Positions 49,472 through 58,946 are shown, counted from the stretch's first letter. The stretch: DNA of 64,000 nucleotides from Hymenobacter properus (GCF_015694735.1 NZ_JADQDP010000004.1:670784-734783), one strand, 5' to 3'. The notes: generated by a model from the letters alone, not told the origin. A program made the numbers and translations.

Positions 49472-51070
49472 TTAAAGGCGCCTCGACGGCACGCGACGAA
49501 TGCGCCAGAGGCTCAGGCGTCCGTTGTTCGCCACCGGCTGCAGGCGCTGCACAATGGCCGGGTACACGCGCACGACCTCCTGCTCAAACGTCGCGTTTTG
49601 CGTCACCACGTAGTCGGCCGGCAACGTGGCGAGGGCGCGGGCTAGGTTTTCCGGCGTCAGGTTTTCGGGCGAGTTGCGGTTTTGCAGCATAGTCCAGCCG
49701 CGGCGCTGAGCCAGCAACAGGGGCAGGTTGTAGGAATAAGCATCAAGCACCAGCAGCTTGGCAGCGCGCGGCACCCCCAACGAATCGAGCCAGCGGGCGC
49801 TGGTCAGGAAATTGTCGCGGGTAAGCACGCTTTTGTCGGTAATCGGCGGATTGGTGCGCCGGTGCTGCTCGGCCTGCGCTTTCCAGACGCTGATGGCACC
49901 GAGCAGCAGTGTCGTCGCCGCAACGGCCAAACGGGCTACGCGGGCGCTTGGCACCTGCCAAGCCGCCAGGCAGCCCCCAAATGCCAGCACCAGCGGCAGG
50001 AAAAAACTATCGAGCAAGTAGTAGTCGTGAATGGCAAACAACGGCCCCATCAGGCCATAGTAGGCTGCGCCTCCCGCCGCCAGTGCCAGCCAATGCCAAA
50101 GCCACTCGCTGCGCCACAGGCGGCGCCCCTGCTGCGCCGCCACCGCCGCCACTAGGAGCAAGAGCAGCCACTGCGGCTTGCTCAGGATGCTCCACAGCCA
50201 GTATTCGCGCACCGTTTTGGTCACGCTCAGAAACTCGGCCCAAGAGGTAAACGTGCGGGGCCGTGCCAGAAACATAGAGCCCTGGTAAACATGACTCAGG
50301 TGCTCGTTATACCCAAAAACAGCTCCTAAGAACAGGAAAGCCGCGCCGTATAGTGCTGCGACGGCCCGCCAACCCAGACCGGCCGCCGTGCGCCGGGGCC
50401 GCAGCACCACCAAATGCCCCAACGTGCACAGCAGCGGCAGAGCCAACGGCGTACGCATGGCCCCCGCCAGTGCCAGCCACGCCACCGCTACCGCCAGCCA
50501 CCGCCGGGCATCGCGGGTGGTGCCGGCCTGTAGCGCCCGGTAAAAGCAGCAATACCCCGCAAGCGCCGCCGCGACAGCGGGCACCGACGGCAAAAAATTC
50601 GCCTGGTAAAACAGATAAATCGGGCTTAAAAAAGCGAACAGCGCAGCCGCTGTCCCTTTCCAGGCCGAGCCGCTGGCCCTGCGCACCAGCTCAAACAGTG
50701 CTAGCAACCCGCCCAAACCGGCAGCCAGCGTTACGCTCCGCATCAGCCCCGGCGCAGCTTGGCCCGTGATGCCCATGAGCAAGGCCGACACATAGGCCGG
50801 CAGCGGAAATCCAGCCCCAGTCACGCCATCGGTGGTGAGCAGGTTGAAGGTGGCGGGGTGAAAAAAATCGTAGCCCCGGACCCGAAACTGCAGCGCAATG
50901 GCCAGCCAGTCGGCCTGCGCCCAGGCGTGGTTAAACGACGGGTAGAGACCCAGAAACCCGGCATACAGCCAGCCGCTGAGTGCCAGCAGCAGCCCTAGCA
51001 GCAGCCCGGGCGCTACCCACCGGTATTTTCTTTCCCGACCCGCCGAAAAATCAACGCGCATTTTATTCAT
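49472..51070 (-). CDS. Glycosyltransferase-like multi-spanning membrane protein
   Basis: 532 residues from the ATG at 51070 (MRVDF at 51061 is an alternative). About ten membrane segments. The first large loop has YPSFNHAWAQADWLAIALQF, an acidic position typical for GT-C fold dolichyl-phosphate-dependent transferases, and the C-terminal 110 residues are a soluble domain (ADYVVTQNATFEQEVVRVYP). It would transfer a sugar from a lipid carrier at the periplasmic face; this is fold-level inference. Confidence 0.6.
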   Translation of the reverse strand: MNKMRVDFSAGRERKYRWVAPGLLLGLLLALSGWLYAGFLGLYPSFNHAWAQADWLAIALQFRVRGYDFFHPATFNLLTTDGVTGAGFPLPAYVSALLMGITGQAAPGLMRSVTLAAGLGGLLALFELVRRASGSAWKGTAAALFAFLSPIYLFYQANFLPSVPAVAAALAGYCCFYRALQAGTTRDARRWLAVAVAWLALAGAMRTPLALPLLCTLGHLVVLRPRRTAAGLGWRAVAALYGAAFLFLGAVFGYNEHLSHVYQGSMFLARPRTFTSWAEFLSVTKTVREYWLWSILSKPQWLLLLLVAAVAAQQGRRLWRSEWLWHWLALAAGGAAYYGLMGPLFAIHDYYLLDSFFLPLVLAFGGCLAAWQVPSARVARLAVAATTLLLGAISVWKAQAEQHRRTNPPITDKSVLTRDNFLTSARWLDSLGVPRAAKLLVLDAYSYNLPLLLAQRRGWTMLQNRNSPENLTPENLARALATLPADYVVTQNATFEQEVVRVYPAIVQRLQPVANNGRLSLWRIRRVPSRRL

Positions 51071-51259
51071 CAATGAAAAGACAATGATGGGTAAAAATGG
51101 ACCATTTTGTTGGCCGACTTTGTTGGAGCACTCGTCCGGTTTGCCCGAACCTTCGGGACCGACTTGACTGTTAAGAAAAGATTTCTTCCGACTTTTGCCG
51201 GCCCAAATATTTGTAAGCCACCGGCCCTCCGCTCTCATTCACTCGGCGCCGGGCCCTTC

Positions 51260-52315
51260 ATGTTGTCGATGTCTAGTTCCATTTCCGCCCTGCAGGCGTT
51301 GCTGGCCCAACCTAAGCAGGTTGTCATCACCACTCACCACAAGCCCGACGCCGACGCGCTGGGCTCGTCGCTGGCCTGGGCCGGCTACCTTAAGCAAAAG
51401 GGCCACCACGTCACGGTCGTCACCCCGTCGGACTACCCCGCCTTTCTGAACTGGATGGAGGGCAACGACGAGGTCATCGTGTACGAAAAGCGCCAGAACG
51501 ACCGCCAGGTGCGCGACCTCGTGAACCGCGCAGAGGTCATCTGCTGCCTCGATTTCAGCTGCCTCGGCCGCATCAACGAGTTGGGCGAGTACGTGCGCCA
51601 GGCTCAGGGCGTGAAGGTCCTCATCGACCACCACCAACAGCCCGAGGAGTTTGCTGACATCGTGTTTTCGGTGCCCACGGCGGCGGCCACAGCCGAGCTG
51701 ATTTTCGAAATCATCCGCGACTTGGGCGACCAGGACCTCATCACCACCGGCATCGGCGAGGCCCTCTACGCGGGCATCATGACCGACACGGGCTCGTTCC
51801 GCCACCCCAGCACTTCGCGCAACGTGCACCTCATCATTGCCGAGCTGCTGAAAGTAAATGTGGACCTCTCGAAGGTGCACCGCCTCATCTACGACTCGCA
51901 CTCTGAAATTCGCCTGCGCTTCCTGGGCTTCGTACTGAAAGACAAGTTGGTGGTGAACCGCGAGTACAACACCGCCTACATTGCCATCACGCAGGAAGAG
52001 CTGCGCGAGTACCAGAGCAAAACCGGCGATACCGAGGGCCTGGTGAATTACGCGTTGAGCATCGAGGGCATCAAGTTTGCGGCCGTGTTCATCGACCGCG
52101 GCGTGGCCGTCAAGATTTCGTTCCGCTCGGTGGGCAGCTTCTCCGTTAGCGACTTTTCGCGCCGCCATTTCGACGGGGGCGGGCACCACAATGCGGCCGG
52201 TGGCATCAGCTACGACACGCTGGATGCAACCGTGGAGCGCTTCCTGAGCATCCTACCCGAATACAAGGAACAATTAACGGGCGTGCCCGCCGCCGTAGCG
52301 CCGCCGGTGGCGTAA
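51260..52315 (+). CDS. DHH-family phosphoesterase, NrnA type
   Basis: 351 residues from ATG 51260 (or 51269). Mn-binding motifs: HHKPDADALGSSLA, CLDFSCLGR, VLIDHHQQPEEF (the DHH) and, in the DHHA1 domain, FDGGGHHNAAGG. This is the layout of bifunctional oligoribonuclease/pAp phosphatase NrnA, which degrades short RNA oligonucleotides and pAp. Divergent from the membrane transferase; upstream of the FKBP array. Confidence 0.9.
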   Translation: MLSMSSSISALQALLAQPKQVVITTHHKPDADALGSSLAWAGYLKQKGHHVTVVTPSDYPAFLNWMEGNDEVIVYEKRQNDRQVRDLVNRAEVICCLDFSCLGRINELGEYVRQAQGVKVLIDHHQQPEEFADIVFSVPTAAATAELIFEIIRDLGDQDLITTGIGEALYAGIMTDTGSFRHPSTSRNVHLIIAELLKVNVDLSKVHRLIYDSHSEIRLRFLGFVLKDKLVVNREYNTAYIAITQEELREYQSKTGDTEGLVNYALSIEGIKFAAVFIDRGVAVKISFRSVGSFSVSDFSRRHFDGGGHHNAAGGISYDTLDATVERFLSILPEYKEQLTGVPAAVAPPVA

Positions 52316-52320
52316 CTTTG
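52313..52320 (+). promoter_or_regulatory. -7 box before the first FKBP gene
   Basis: TAACTTTG, overlapping the stop of the DHH gene, 33 bases before the ATG at 52354. No clear TTG element. Confidence 0.5.
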
Positions 52321-52353
52321 AACCGTTTCTGATTCTTCACTTCTTTTATTTTC

Positions 52354-53400
52354 ATGCGTTTTACCTCCCGCTCTGCGCGGCAGCTGGCCCTAGCGGCCGG
52401 CCTGCTGGGCTTCGCTTCGCTCACGGCCTGCAACAAGGACAACGGCGAATTTGCCAAAACCAAGTCCGGCATCGAGTACAAGATTTATAAGAAAGTCGGC
52501 AACAGCTACGAGCGGCGCACCGACGTGAACGCCGAGGGCGACCCCACCTACAAAGACCGGGTGAACAAGGTGATGCTGGGCAACGTGCAAGTGCGCACCG
52601 GCAAAGACTCGGTGTGGCAAAACAGCCTGCGCGACGTGGGCATGGCCGTGCCCCTGCCCCTGAAAGAGCTCAAGCAAAAAGGCGCCCCCGACGAGGCCAT
52701 TGCCCTGCTGCAGCCCGGCGACAGCGGCGTGTTCCGCTTCCAGGCCGATTCGCTGTTTAAGCCCAAAATGGGCCAGCCCGCGCCTCCCTTCATCAAGAAA
52801 GGCGGCAACGTGGTGCTGATGTACGTGGCCACCACGCCCAAGCTCCTCACCGAAGCCGAGGCCCAGGCCATGCAGCCCGAGTTGCAGAAGCGCTCGATGA
52901 TGACGCAGATGAAGAAGCGCATGGCCGACCCCGAGTTCCAAAAGCAAATGCAGGCCCAGAAAGCCGCCCAGGCCAAGGCCCTGGCCGAGCCCGCCGTGCA
53001 GGCCCAGCTCAAGAAGGACGACGCTGTGCTGCAGGACTACATCAAGAAAAACAACCTGACGATGCAGAAAACGCCGTCGGGCATCTACTACCAAGTGCTG
53101 AAGCCCGGTACCGGCGCTAAGCCCAACACCGGCCAGATGGTGAGCGTGAACTACAAAGGCACGCTGCTCAGCGGCAAGGAGTTCGACTCGTCGGACAAGA
53201 TGGGCAAGCCGATTGACTTCCCCCTCGGCCTCGGCCAGGTGATTCCGGGCTGGGACGAAGGCATTTCCCTGCTCAACAAGGGTAGCCGCGCCATTCTGCT
53301 CATTCCCTCGTCGCTGGCCTATGGCCCCCGCGGTGCCGGCGCCGACATTCCGGTCGACTCGCCCCTGCGCTTCGAAGTGGAACTTGTTGACGTGCAATAA
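52354..53400 (+). CDS. FKBP-type prolyl isomerase, long lipoprotein form (FKBP 1 of 4)
   Basis: 348 residues. Lipobox LTAC (Cys26) makes it a lipoprotein. N-terminal domain (30-170) of the Bacteroidota FKBP kind, then a charged, Gln/Lys-rich helix (about 175-230), then a complete FKBP domain (about 255-348): VSVNYKGTLLSGKEFDSS, GLGQVIPGWDEG, LAYGPRGAGADIP. Active-site residues Y, D, F, V-I, W and Y are all kept. Periplasmic folding help is the likely role. Closely similar in layout to FKBP 4 at 54676. Confidence 0.9.
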   Translation: MRFTSRSARQLALAAGLLGFASLTACNKDNGEFAKTKSGIEYKIYKKVGNSYERRTDVNAEGDPTYKDRVNKVMLGNVQVRTGKDSVWQNSLRDVGMAVPLPLKELKQKGAPDEAIALLQPGDSGVFRFQADSLFKPKMGQPAPPFIKKGGNVVLMYVATTPKLLTEAEAQAMQPELQKRSMMTQMKKRMADPEFQKQMQAQKAAQAKALAEPAVQAQLKKDDAVLQDYIKKNNLTMQKTPSGIYYQVLKPGTGAKPNTGQMVSVNYKGTLLSGKEFDSSDKMGKPIDFPLGLGQVIPGWDEGISLLNKGSRAILLIPSSLAYGPRGAGADIPVDSPLRFEVELVDVQ

Positions 53401-53419
53401 CTATTTTAGTAGCTCCTAT

Positions 53420-53477
53420 TTCCGGCCAACGGGCATCGCGGCACAGCTGCCCGGGCTCCGTTGGCCGGAATCTTTTT
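53420..53477 (+). terminator. Terminator between FKBP 1 and FKBP 2
   Basis: 13-base stem TTCCGGCCAACGG/CCGTTGGCCGGAA around a 25-base GC-rich loop, then TCTTTTTT. Its T-run ends only 11 bases before the next ATG. Confidence 0.75.
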
Positions 53478-53487
53478 TACCCCCGCC

Positions 53488-54084
53488 ATGACTAATCTTC
53501 TGCTTCGTTCGCGCTATTGGGTGCTGGCGGCGTGCCTGCTGTTGGCTGCCCCGGCTCTGTGGAGCTGCAACTCCCAAAGCGTTTACCAAAAACAGCTGGC
53601 CGAACACGACAGCCAGATGCGGGCCATCGACGAGGACACCATTCAGAACTATCTGAAACGCAACAACCTGCTGAGCACCGCCACGCGCACCAACTCGGGC
53701 CTGTACCTGGTGCCGATAACCAACGGCACGGGCCCGCAGGTGACCAAGGGCGCGCAGGTGCAGCTGAAGTATGTGGGCCGGTTCCTCAGCAACGGGGCAC
53801 ACCCCGAGTCGTCTGGCTACCCCGCCTCGCTGGGCAACCCCAGCTACCCCCAGGGCACCATCTTCGACAATTCGGCCGACAACAAGACGCAGTGCGGCTG
53901 CGTGGTTTTCACGGGCGGCAGCGGGGCCATTGCTGGCTTCAACGAAGGCTTGCTGCTCATGCGCAAGGGCGACCGCAAGCTGCTGCTGATTCCGTCGCGC
54001 CTAGCATATGGCCCCGGCGGTGCCTCCGGCATTCCGGCCGATGCAGCGCTGATGTTTGACGTGGAAATCCTCGACATTCTTTAA
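53488..54084 (+). CDS. FKBP-type prolyl isomerase, short lipoprotein form (FKBP 2 of 4)
   Basis: 198 residues from the ATG at 53488. Lipobox LWSC (ALWSC before N). A single FKBP domain covers about residues 75-198 with an insertion holding NKTQCGCVVF. The tryptophan of the binding pocket is replaced: IAGFNEG in place of IPGW. It keeps GTIFDNS and LAYGPGG. The W-to-F change may lower activity or alter specificity; not proven. Confidence 0.85.
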   Translation: MTNLLLRSRYWVLAACLLLAAPALWSCNSQSVYQKQLAEHDSQMRAIDEDTIQNYLKRNNLLSTATRTNSGLYLVPITNGTGPQVTKGAQVQLKYVGRFLSNGAHPESSGYPASLGNPSYPQGTIFDNSADNKTQCGCVVFTGGSGAIAGFNEGLLLMRKGDRKLLLIPSRLAYGPGGASGIPADAALMFDVEILDIL

Positions 54085-54089
54085 CTAAA

Positions 54090-54608
54090 ATGCGCATGCC
54101 AGCAACCTGGGGTTTTCGGCGCCACTGCGCGGGTTGGGGCCTAGTGCTGCTGGCCACCACGGCCGCCCATGCGCAGCCCGGCGCCAAGCCAACGGTGCCC
54201 ACCGCGCCCAGCGCCCCCGTGAAAGGCGCCGATACAACGCACCTCGTTTACCAGCGCACCCCCAACGGGGTGCGCTACGCGTTTCGGGAGCGCGGCACCG
54301 GGCCGCTGGCCGTGCCGGGCAGCCGCGTGGCCGTGCGCTACACCGGCTTTCTGCCCGATGGCCGCATTTTCGACGCCACCCAGGCCTGGGGCTCGGCGTT
54401 TCGCTTCCGGGTAGGGCGCCACGAAACCATTGCTGGCTGGGAAGAGCTGATGCCCTTTGTGCCGGCCGGCTCCCGCGTCCGGGTCTGGATACCAGCCGCC
54501 TTGGCCTACGGGGCCAAAGGCGTGCGCCACCCCGACGACGACTCCCGGTTTATGATTGCCCCCAATACGGACCTCACGTTCGAGCTGCAGGTGCTGAGCG
54601 TGCGCTGA
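54090..54608 (+). CDS. FKBP-type prolyl isomerase, short secreted form (FKBP 3 of 4)
   Basis: 172 residues; starts 5 bases after FKBP 2. Signal peptide ends TTAAHAQ, so soluble periplasmic rather than lipidated. FKBP domain: VAVRYTGFLPDGRIFDATQA, HETIAGWEELMPFVPAGSRV, ALAYGAKGVRHPDDD. Pocket W is present. The region before the domain is Pro/Thr-rich. Confidence 0.87.
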   Translation: MRMPATWGFRRHCAGWGLVLLATTAAHAQPGAKPTVPTAPSAPVKGADTTHLVYQRTPNGVRYAFRERGTGPLAVPGSRVAVRYTGFLPDGRIFDATQAWGSAFRFRVGRHETIAGWEELMPFVPAGSRVRVWIPAALAYGAKGVRHPDDDSRFMIAPNTDLTFELQVLSVR

Positions 54609-54675
54609 AGCGCTATCAGCCAACTCCTGCTTGCGTTTTTTTCCTCATCGGCTACCCGGCCATTTTCTGATATTG

Positions 54676-55629
54676 ATGCGTTCTGTTCTGCTTGCGCTGG
54701 TTGTTGGCTTGCTTTTCCTCGGGTCATCCGCTGTTGCCCAAACCTCGGATGGCAATTTTTCGCGCCTGCCCACGGGCACCGAGTACCGCCTTTTCCGCAA
54801 AGATGCCAGCGGCCGCTACCAGCCCCGCGCCCTAGCCCCCAGCGATGCGCCCTATGCCAGCCGCGCCGGCCAGGTGCTCACCGTATTCATGGAATTCCGC
54901 ACCGGGCGAGACTCGGTACTGATGAAATCGCGCGCCATGCAGCCCTTGCCGCAGCCCGTGGCCCTGCCCGCGCAGCCCGCCCACGGCAGCCTGGAAGAAG
55001 CCCTGGGCCTGCTGCTGCCCGGCGACAGCGCCGTGTTTCGCTTCCCGGCTGATACGGTGTTTGCCAACACCTTTCACCAAGCGGTGCCGCCTTTTCTGCG
55101 CAAGAGCGGCAACACGCTGGTGGTACTGGCCAGCGCCCAGGAACTGGTGACCATGGCCGAAATGACAGCCCGCCACGAGAAGATGCAGGCCGAGTTTGCC
55201 AAGCAAGAGCTAGCCAAGTCGGCCGTGCAGTTGGCTAAGGACGACGCCATTATCCAGGCCTACCTGAAAAAGAACCACGCCACGGCCCGCAAAACCACCG
55301 GCGGCACCTATTACATCCTCAAAAAGCTGGGCACCGGCCCCACGCCGAAAAAAGGCCAAACGGTGCGCGTGCTCTACCGCGGCACGGTGCTCACCACGGG
55401 CCAGGAGTTCGATTCCTCGGCCAAGCACGGCAACGAACCCATTGCCTTTGCCCTGGGCACCGGCCAGGTGATTCCGGGCTGGGACCAAGGCATTGCCATG
55501 CTCAACAAGGGCAGCAAGGCCGTGCTGCTCATTCCCTCCCCGCTGGCCTACGGCACCCGCGGCGCCGGGGCCGACATTCCGGCCAACGCCGTGCTCCGCT
55601 TCGAGGTAGAGTTGGTGGATTTTCAATAA
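54676..55629 (+). CDS. FKBP-type prolyl isomerase, long form (FKBP 4 of 4)
   Basis: 317 residues from the ATG at 54676. Signal peptide ends SSAVAQ, without lipobox. Same order as FKBP 1: N-terminal domain with TGTEYRLFRKDASGRY and TGRDSVLMKSRAM, charged helix, then a full FKBP domain VRVLYRGTVLTTGQEFDSSA, GTGQVIPGWDQG, LAYGTRGAGADIP. It is a paralogue of FKBP 1 that lost the lipid anchor. Ends the array; strong terminator follows. Confidence 0.9.
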   Translation: MRSVLLALVVGLLFLGSSAVAQTSDGNFSRLPTGTEYRLFRKDASGRYQPRALAPSDAPYASRAGQVLTVFMEFRTGRDSVLMKSRAMQPLPQPVALPAQPAHGSLEEALGLLLPGDSAVFRFPADTVFANTFHQAVPPFLRKSGNTLVVLASAQELVTMAEMTARHEKMQAEFAKQELAKSAVQLAKDDAIIQAYLKKNHATARKTTGGTYYILKKLGTGPTPKKGQTVRVLYRGTVLTTGQEFDSSAKHGNEPIAFALGTGQVIPGWDQGIAMLNKGSKAVLLIPSPLAYGTRGAGADIPANAVLRFEVELVDFQ

Positions 55630-55642
55630 AACCGCTGCAAGC

Positions 55643-55704
55643 TTGCTTCAGCCAACAAAAAGGCCCCGCTGCATATAGCGGGGCCTTTTTGTTGGCTGAA
55701 GCAA
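55643..55704. terminator. Very long perfect hairpin, bidirectional terminator between FKBP 4 and recO
   Basis: Two 28-base arms (55643-55670, 55677-55704) are exactly complementary with a 6-base loop GCATAT. A- and T-runs inside the arms serve transcripts from both sides. Confidence 0.93.
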
Positions 55705-55712
55705 CAGAGGGC

Positions 55713-56432
55713 TCAATTCAGCACCTGCGACAGGATATCCAGCGAACGAATCTCGCCCAGCTGCTCCACGTGAAGCTGGTAGTAGCGAATCAGAACATTC
55801 AATAATTCGTGCCGCACGCGGCCGTTGGGAATGGTGCTGGTGCTGGGGTCGCGCAGCAGCTCATCGAAGTAGCCTTCGAACTCGCGCAGCCGCAGCGTGG
55901 CCGGATTGGTGGCTCCGGGCGCCACCGGCGCGTGCCCGGCCATGATGACCTGGTCGGTGAGTTCGGCCCCGCTGCTCACCCCAAAGCCCAGGTACATGGC
56001 CAGCTGCAGCAGAAAAACCAGCGCAAAGTTTTCCGTGCCCGTGGTTTGCCGGTCAAACGCCAGCATCGAATCGTGCAGAAACTGGAACAACGGCTCGTTC
56101 TGCTCCTCTTCGCGCACGGCGCGCCCCACTATCTCGGACAGAAACAGCGCCACGCTGCTTTTCTGCACCTCGTAAGGCAGGCTCTGGAAGGGCTCGGCGC
56201 ACCGGTACTCCGACAGCCGGGTGAGGCCACTGCTGCCGCGCGCCACGTAGGCCACCAGTTCCAGCAGCGTGAAGGGCTGAAACAGCGCGATACGCCCCGG
56301 CGGCTTGGCTTTGCGCACGCCGTTCACCACATACGTCTGCACGCCCAGCCGCTCGGTGTAGATGCGCGCAATGATGCTGGTCTCGCGGTATTTGAGGTAG
56401 CTGAGGACGATGCCCCGGGTTTTGATTAGCAT
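55713..56432 (-). CDS. recO: DNA repair protein RecO
   Basis: 239 residues. The N-terminal OB-fold LIKTRGIVLSYLKYRETSII is the family hallmark, followed by the helical C-terminal domain (FLSEIVGRAVREEEQNEPLF). The zinc cysteines of some RecO are absent, as usual in Bacteroidota. Mediates RecA loading with RecR in recombination repair. Confidence 0.92.
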   Translation of the reverse strand: MLIKTRGIVLSYLKYRETSIIARIYTERLGVQTYVVNGVRKAKPPGRIALFQPFTLLELVAYVARGSSGLTRLSEYRCAEPFQSLPYEVQKSSVALFLSEIVGRAVREEEQNEPLFQFLHDSMLAFDRQTTGTENFALVFLLQLAMYLGFGVSSGAELTDQVIMAGHAPVAPGATNPATLRLREFEGYFDELLRDPSTSTIPNGRVRHELLNVLIRYYQLHVEQLGEIRSLDILSQVLN

Positions 56433-56567
56433 GGTTTCAGATGTGATAAATGCGAGAATGTGGGTAATGTAAAAATGCTTCCATCCTCCGCAGCAGGCGA
56501 TTTGGCCGCGCCTTTTTGCTTTACGTCACGCGCATTTTCACATTTTCCGCATCAGCCCATTCTCACA

Positions 56568-58946
56568 TTATTTACTGAGTACGGCTACTTTGCTCACGCA
56601 GCCATTTTTGCCGTCGGCGTCGCTCGAAAGCACCATGTAGACGCCGGAGCGAACCCGCTCGCCATTGGGATTGGTGAGGTTCCAGGTCACGGTGCCGCCG
56701 GTGGCGGTGGTGGCGTACACCAAGTGGCCCGCCACATCGGTGATTTTTACCAGTGCATTGTTGGCCAAGCCACTGATGCCCAAGGTACCGGCAAAGTCGG
56801 GCCGCACAGGGTTTGGAAACACCGCCGTGCAGTCGGGTTTGCCTTCGGTAACGGTGGCCGAGCCGCGGTAGGCCACCACGCCGGCATCGGTGGCCACCCA
56901 CACTTCGCCGGTTTTGTCGTTCACTTTCACGTCCACAATGCGGTCGGAAGGCAGCGGGCTGTTGGCCGTGGTGAAGTGCAGCAGGGCCTCGTCGGCGTCG
57001 CGGCTGAACAGCCACAGCCCCCGGTCGGTGCCGAACCATTTGCGGTCGGCTCCGTCCACGGCCATGCAACGCACGGCCTCGCTGTATAGGGTGTTGAAGC
57101 CCGTGCCTTCGCCCCGCGTAACGAAAGGCTGCGTGAAGCCCGCAGTGGTGGCAAACGGCCCTTCCGGCTCGCGGAAATACGCCACGCCCCTGATGGTGGC
57201 GGCCCAGATGTATCCGCGCCGGTCTTTGGCCAGCTCGTAAATCTGGTTGTCGGGCAAGCCGGTCGACGAATTGAAAAGGCGCGGCGGGTTGGCCCCGGTT
57301 GGGTCGATGGCGTAGAGGCCAATGGCAGGACCGCCCACGCTGCTGGCGTCCGTCTTGCGCGACACCGTCACCCAAGGGTTGCCGTTGTCGTCGAGCGTGA
57401 TGCGTTCCAGCACGTCGAGGCCGAGGGTGAAAGGAACGGCTTGCCACGAGGTGGCAGCGGGGTCGAACAGGAACAAGCCCGAATTGCCGGCCTGCAAGTG
57501 CCGGTTCACCACCCACACCTTGCCTTCGGGCGTGGCAGCCAGGTCGGTTATATCGACCCGACCGGGAATAACACTTAACAGCGGCGTGCCCGGCGGCGAG
57601 TTAGGATTGAAGAGCCGGAAATTGCCCGGGCCCTTCCATTCGAGCAAACCTCCTCCGAAGTGCCCGATGTACAGCGTGCCGTCGGGCGTGCGCGTGCCCC
57701 GCACCGGCCGCGTCGGGTTAGGATAAGCCGCGCTGGGCTGGGTTTCGGCCGTGATGTTGGTCCATTGACCATCGAAGAACTCATAAAAGCCCTCCCCGGA
57801 GCCGTTGGGGCCGTACCGCTCGGCGTAACCGCCCGAAAACACGTCAACCTTGTTGAAGCGCGCATCGGCCAGAATGCTGAACGAAGAAGCGCTTTGTGGG
57901 CCATTGGCTTCGAAATACTCTGGGGTTTGCCCCGCCCCGGGTGCCACCCGAAACAGCCCCTTCGTGAAATTGGCCACGTAGTAATAGCCGTCGCGCGAGC
58001 GCACGGCGTCCTGGGTTTTCGTACCCGGCGTGGGCGGCACCTCAGTGGTGATTGCGCCCGTGGTCCGATTCAGGCGCCGCACCCCAAAAGCGTCATCGAT
58101 GATAAGCAAACCAGCGCCGCTGCCCCGCAGGCTGCGAAACTGCAGTGTGTAGGAGCCCGGCACCGCCTGCCACGGCGTGCTGTTGCCTGCCACAAACCGG
58201 AACACGGCGTTGGCCCCGCCCGCAATGGCAGCGTACACCTGACCGTTGTCTACTGCCAGGAAAGGGTATATCAGTTGCTGCGCAACGGCCGGTACCGGCT
58301 GATAGAGCGTCCAGTTGCGGTAGTCGAGCAGGTTCAGCGCCAACGAGCCGCGCAGAATGCCCGCCGACGTGGCCGCGAACAAGTACCCGTTGGCCACGGC
58401 GGCGTCGTACACGGTAACCACAGTGCCGCCCGGTCCAATGTTGGTATATGTGTCGCTGACCTCCAGCTTTTTAAGGTCGATGGCCACCAAACCAAAACTG
58501 GTGCTCACGTACGCCTTGCCCGCGCCCATCGAAACCCGGTTAATAGGGTTAGCGCCGGCTTGCACCACGCCTTGCGCCACCTTCCGGTACACATCGCCGA
58601 TATTACGCACCTTGCCGTTGGGCTGCAACACGTCGATGTTGGTGTCGTTGTACGCCAGCACGGTTTGCTGCGTCACCGAATCGTACGCCACGGCCACCAC
58701 GCCGGCCGCGTTCAGGCCGTCGCGGCGCGATAGTACCTGCGTGGTGTTTTGCTTTTTGTCGAGGAAATAAAACGCCTTCTGCTCGGTAGCTACGTAAACC
58801 CGGTCGCCCGCGTCGGCCAGTTTCAGCGGGCGGTTGGTGGGCAAGTGCAACTGCCAGTCGCCGTAGCCCACGCCCTGGGCGTGCCCCGAACCGGCCATCA
58901 GCAACAGCCCGGCCAAGCCGAGCAAACAACGGAAAAGATGGGTCAT
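56568..58946 (-). CDS. porZ: Type IX secretion system protein PorZ
   Basis: 792 residues from the ATG at 58946; signal peptide ends MAGSGHAQ. The N-terminal block VGYGDWQLHLPTNRPLKLAD and the two seven-bladed-propeller regions (about 25-330 and 335-690, with two-component-regulator-type blades such as GTGFNTLYSEAVRCMAVDG) plus a C-terminal sorting domain (VFPNPVRPDFAGTLGISGLA, GVYMVLSSDADG) are the PorZ architecture. PorZ is part of the surface attachment complex with PorU, PorV and PorQ and presents A-LPS. A PorU gene is at the left edge of the window. Confidence 0.88.
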   Translation of the reverse strand: MTHLFRCLLGLAGLLLMAGSGHAQGVGYGDWQLHLPTNRPLKLADAGDRVYVATEQKAFYFLDKKQNTTQVLSRRDGLNAAGVVAVAYDSVTQQTVLAYNDTNIDVLQPNGKVRNIGDVYRKVAQGVVQAGANPINRVSMGAGKAYVSTSFGLVAIDLKKLEVSDTYTNIGPGGTVVTVYDAAVANGYLFAATSAGILRGSLALNLLDYRNWTLYQPVPAVAQQLIYPFLAVDNGQVYAAIAGGANAVFRFVAGNSTPWQAVPGSYTLQFRSLRGSGAGLLIIDDAFGVRRLNRTTGAITTEVPPTPGTKTQDAVRSRDGYYYVANFTKGLFRVAPGAGQTPEYFEANGPQSASSFSILADARFNKVDVFSGGYAERYGPNGSGEGFYEFFDGQWTNITAETQPSAAYPNPTRPVRGTRTPDGTLYIGHFGGGLLEWKGPGNFRLFNPNSPPGTPLLSVIPGRVDITDLAATPEGKVWVVNRHLQAGNSGLFLFDPAATSWQAVPFTLGLDVLERITLDDNGNPWVTVSRKTDASSVGGPAIGLYAIDPTGANPPRLFNSSTGLPDNQIYELAKDRRGYIWAATIRGVAYFREPEGPFATTAGFTQPFVTRGEGTGFNTLYSEAVRCMAVDGADRKWFGTDRGLWLFSRDADEALLHFTTANSPLPSDRIVDVKVNDKTGEVWVATDAGVVAYRGSATVTEGKPDCTAVFPNPVRPDFAGTLGISGLANNALVKITDVAGHLVYATTATGGTVTWNLTNPNGERVRSGVYMVLSSDADGKNGCVSKVAVLSK

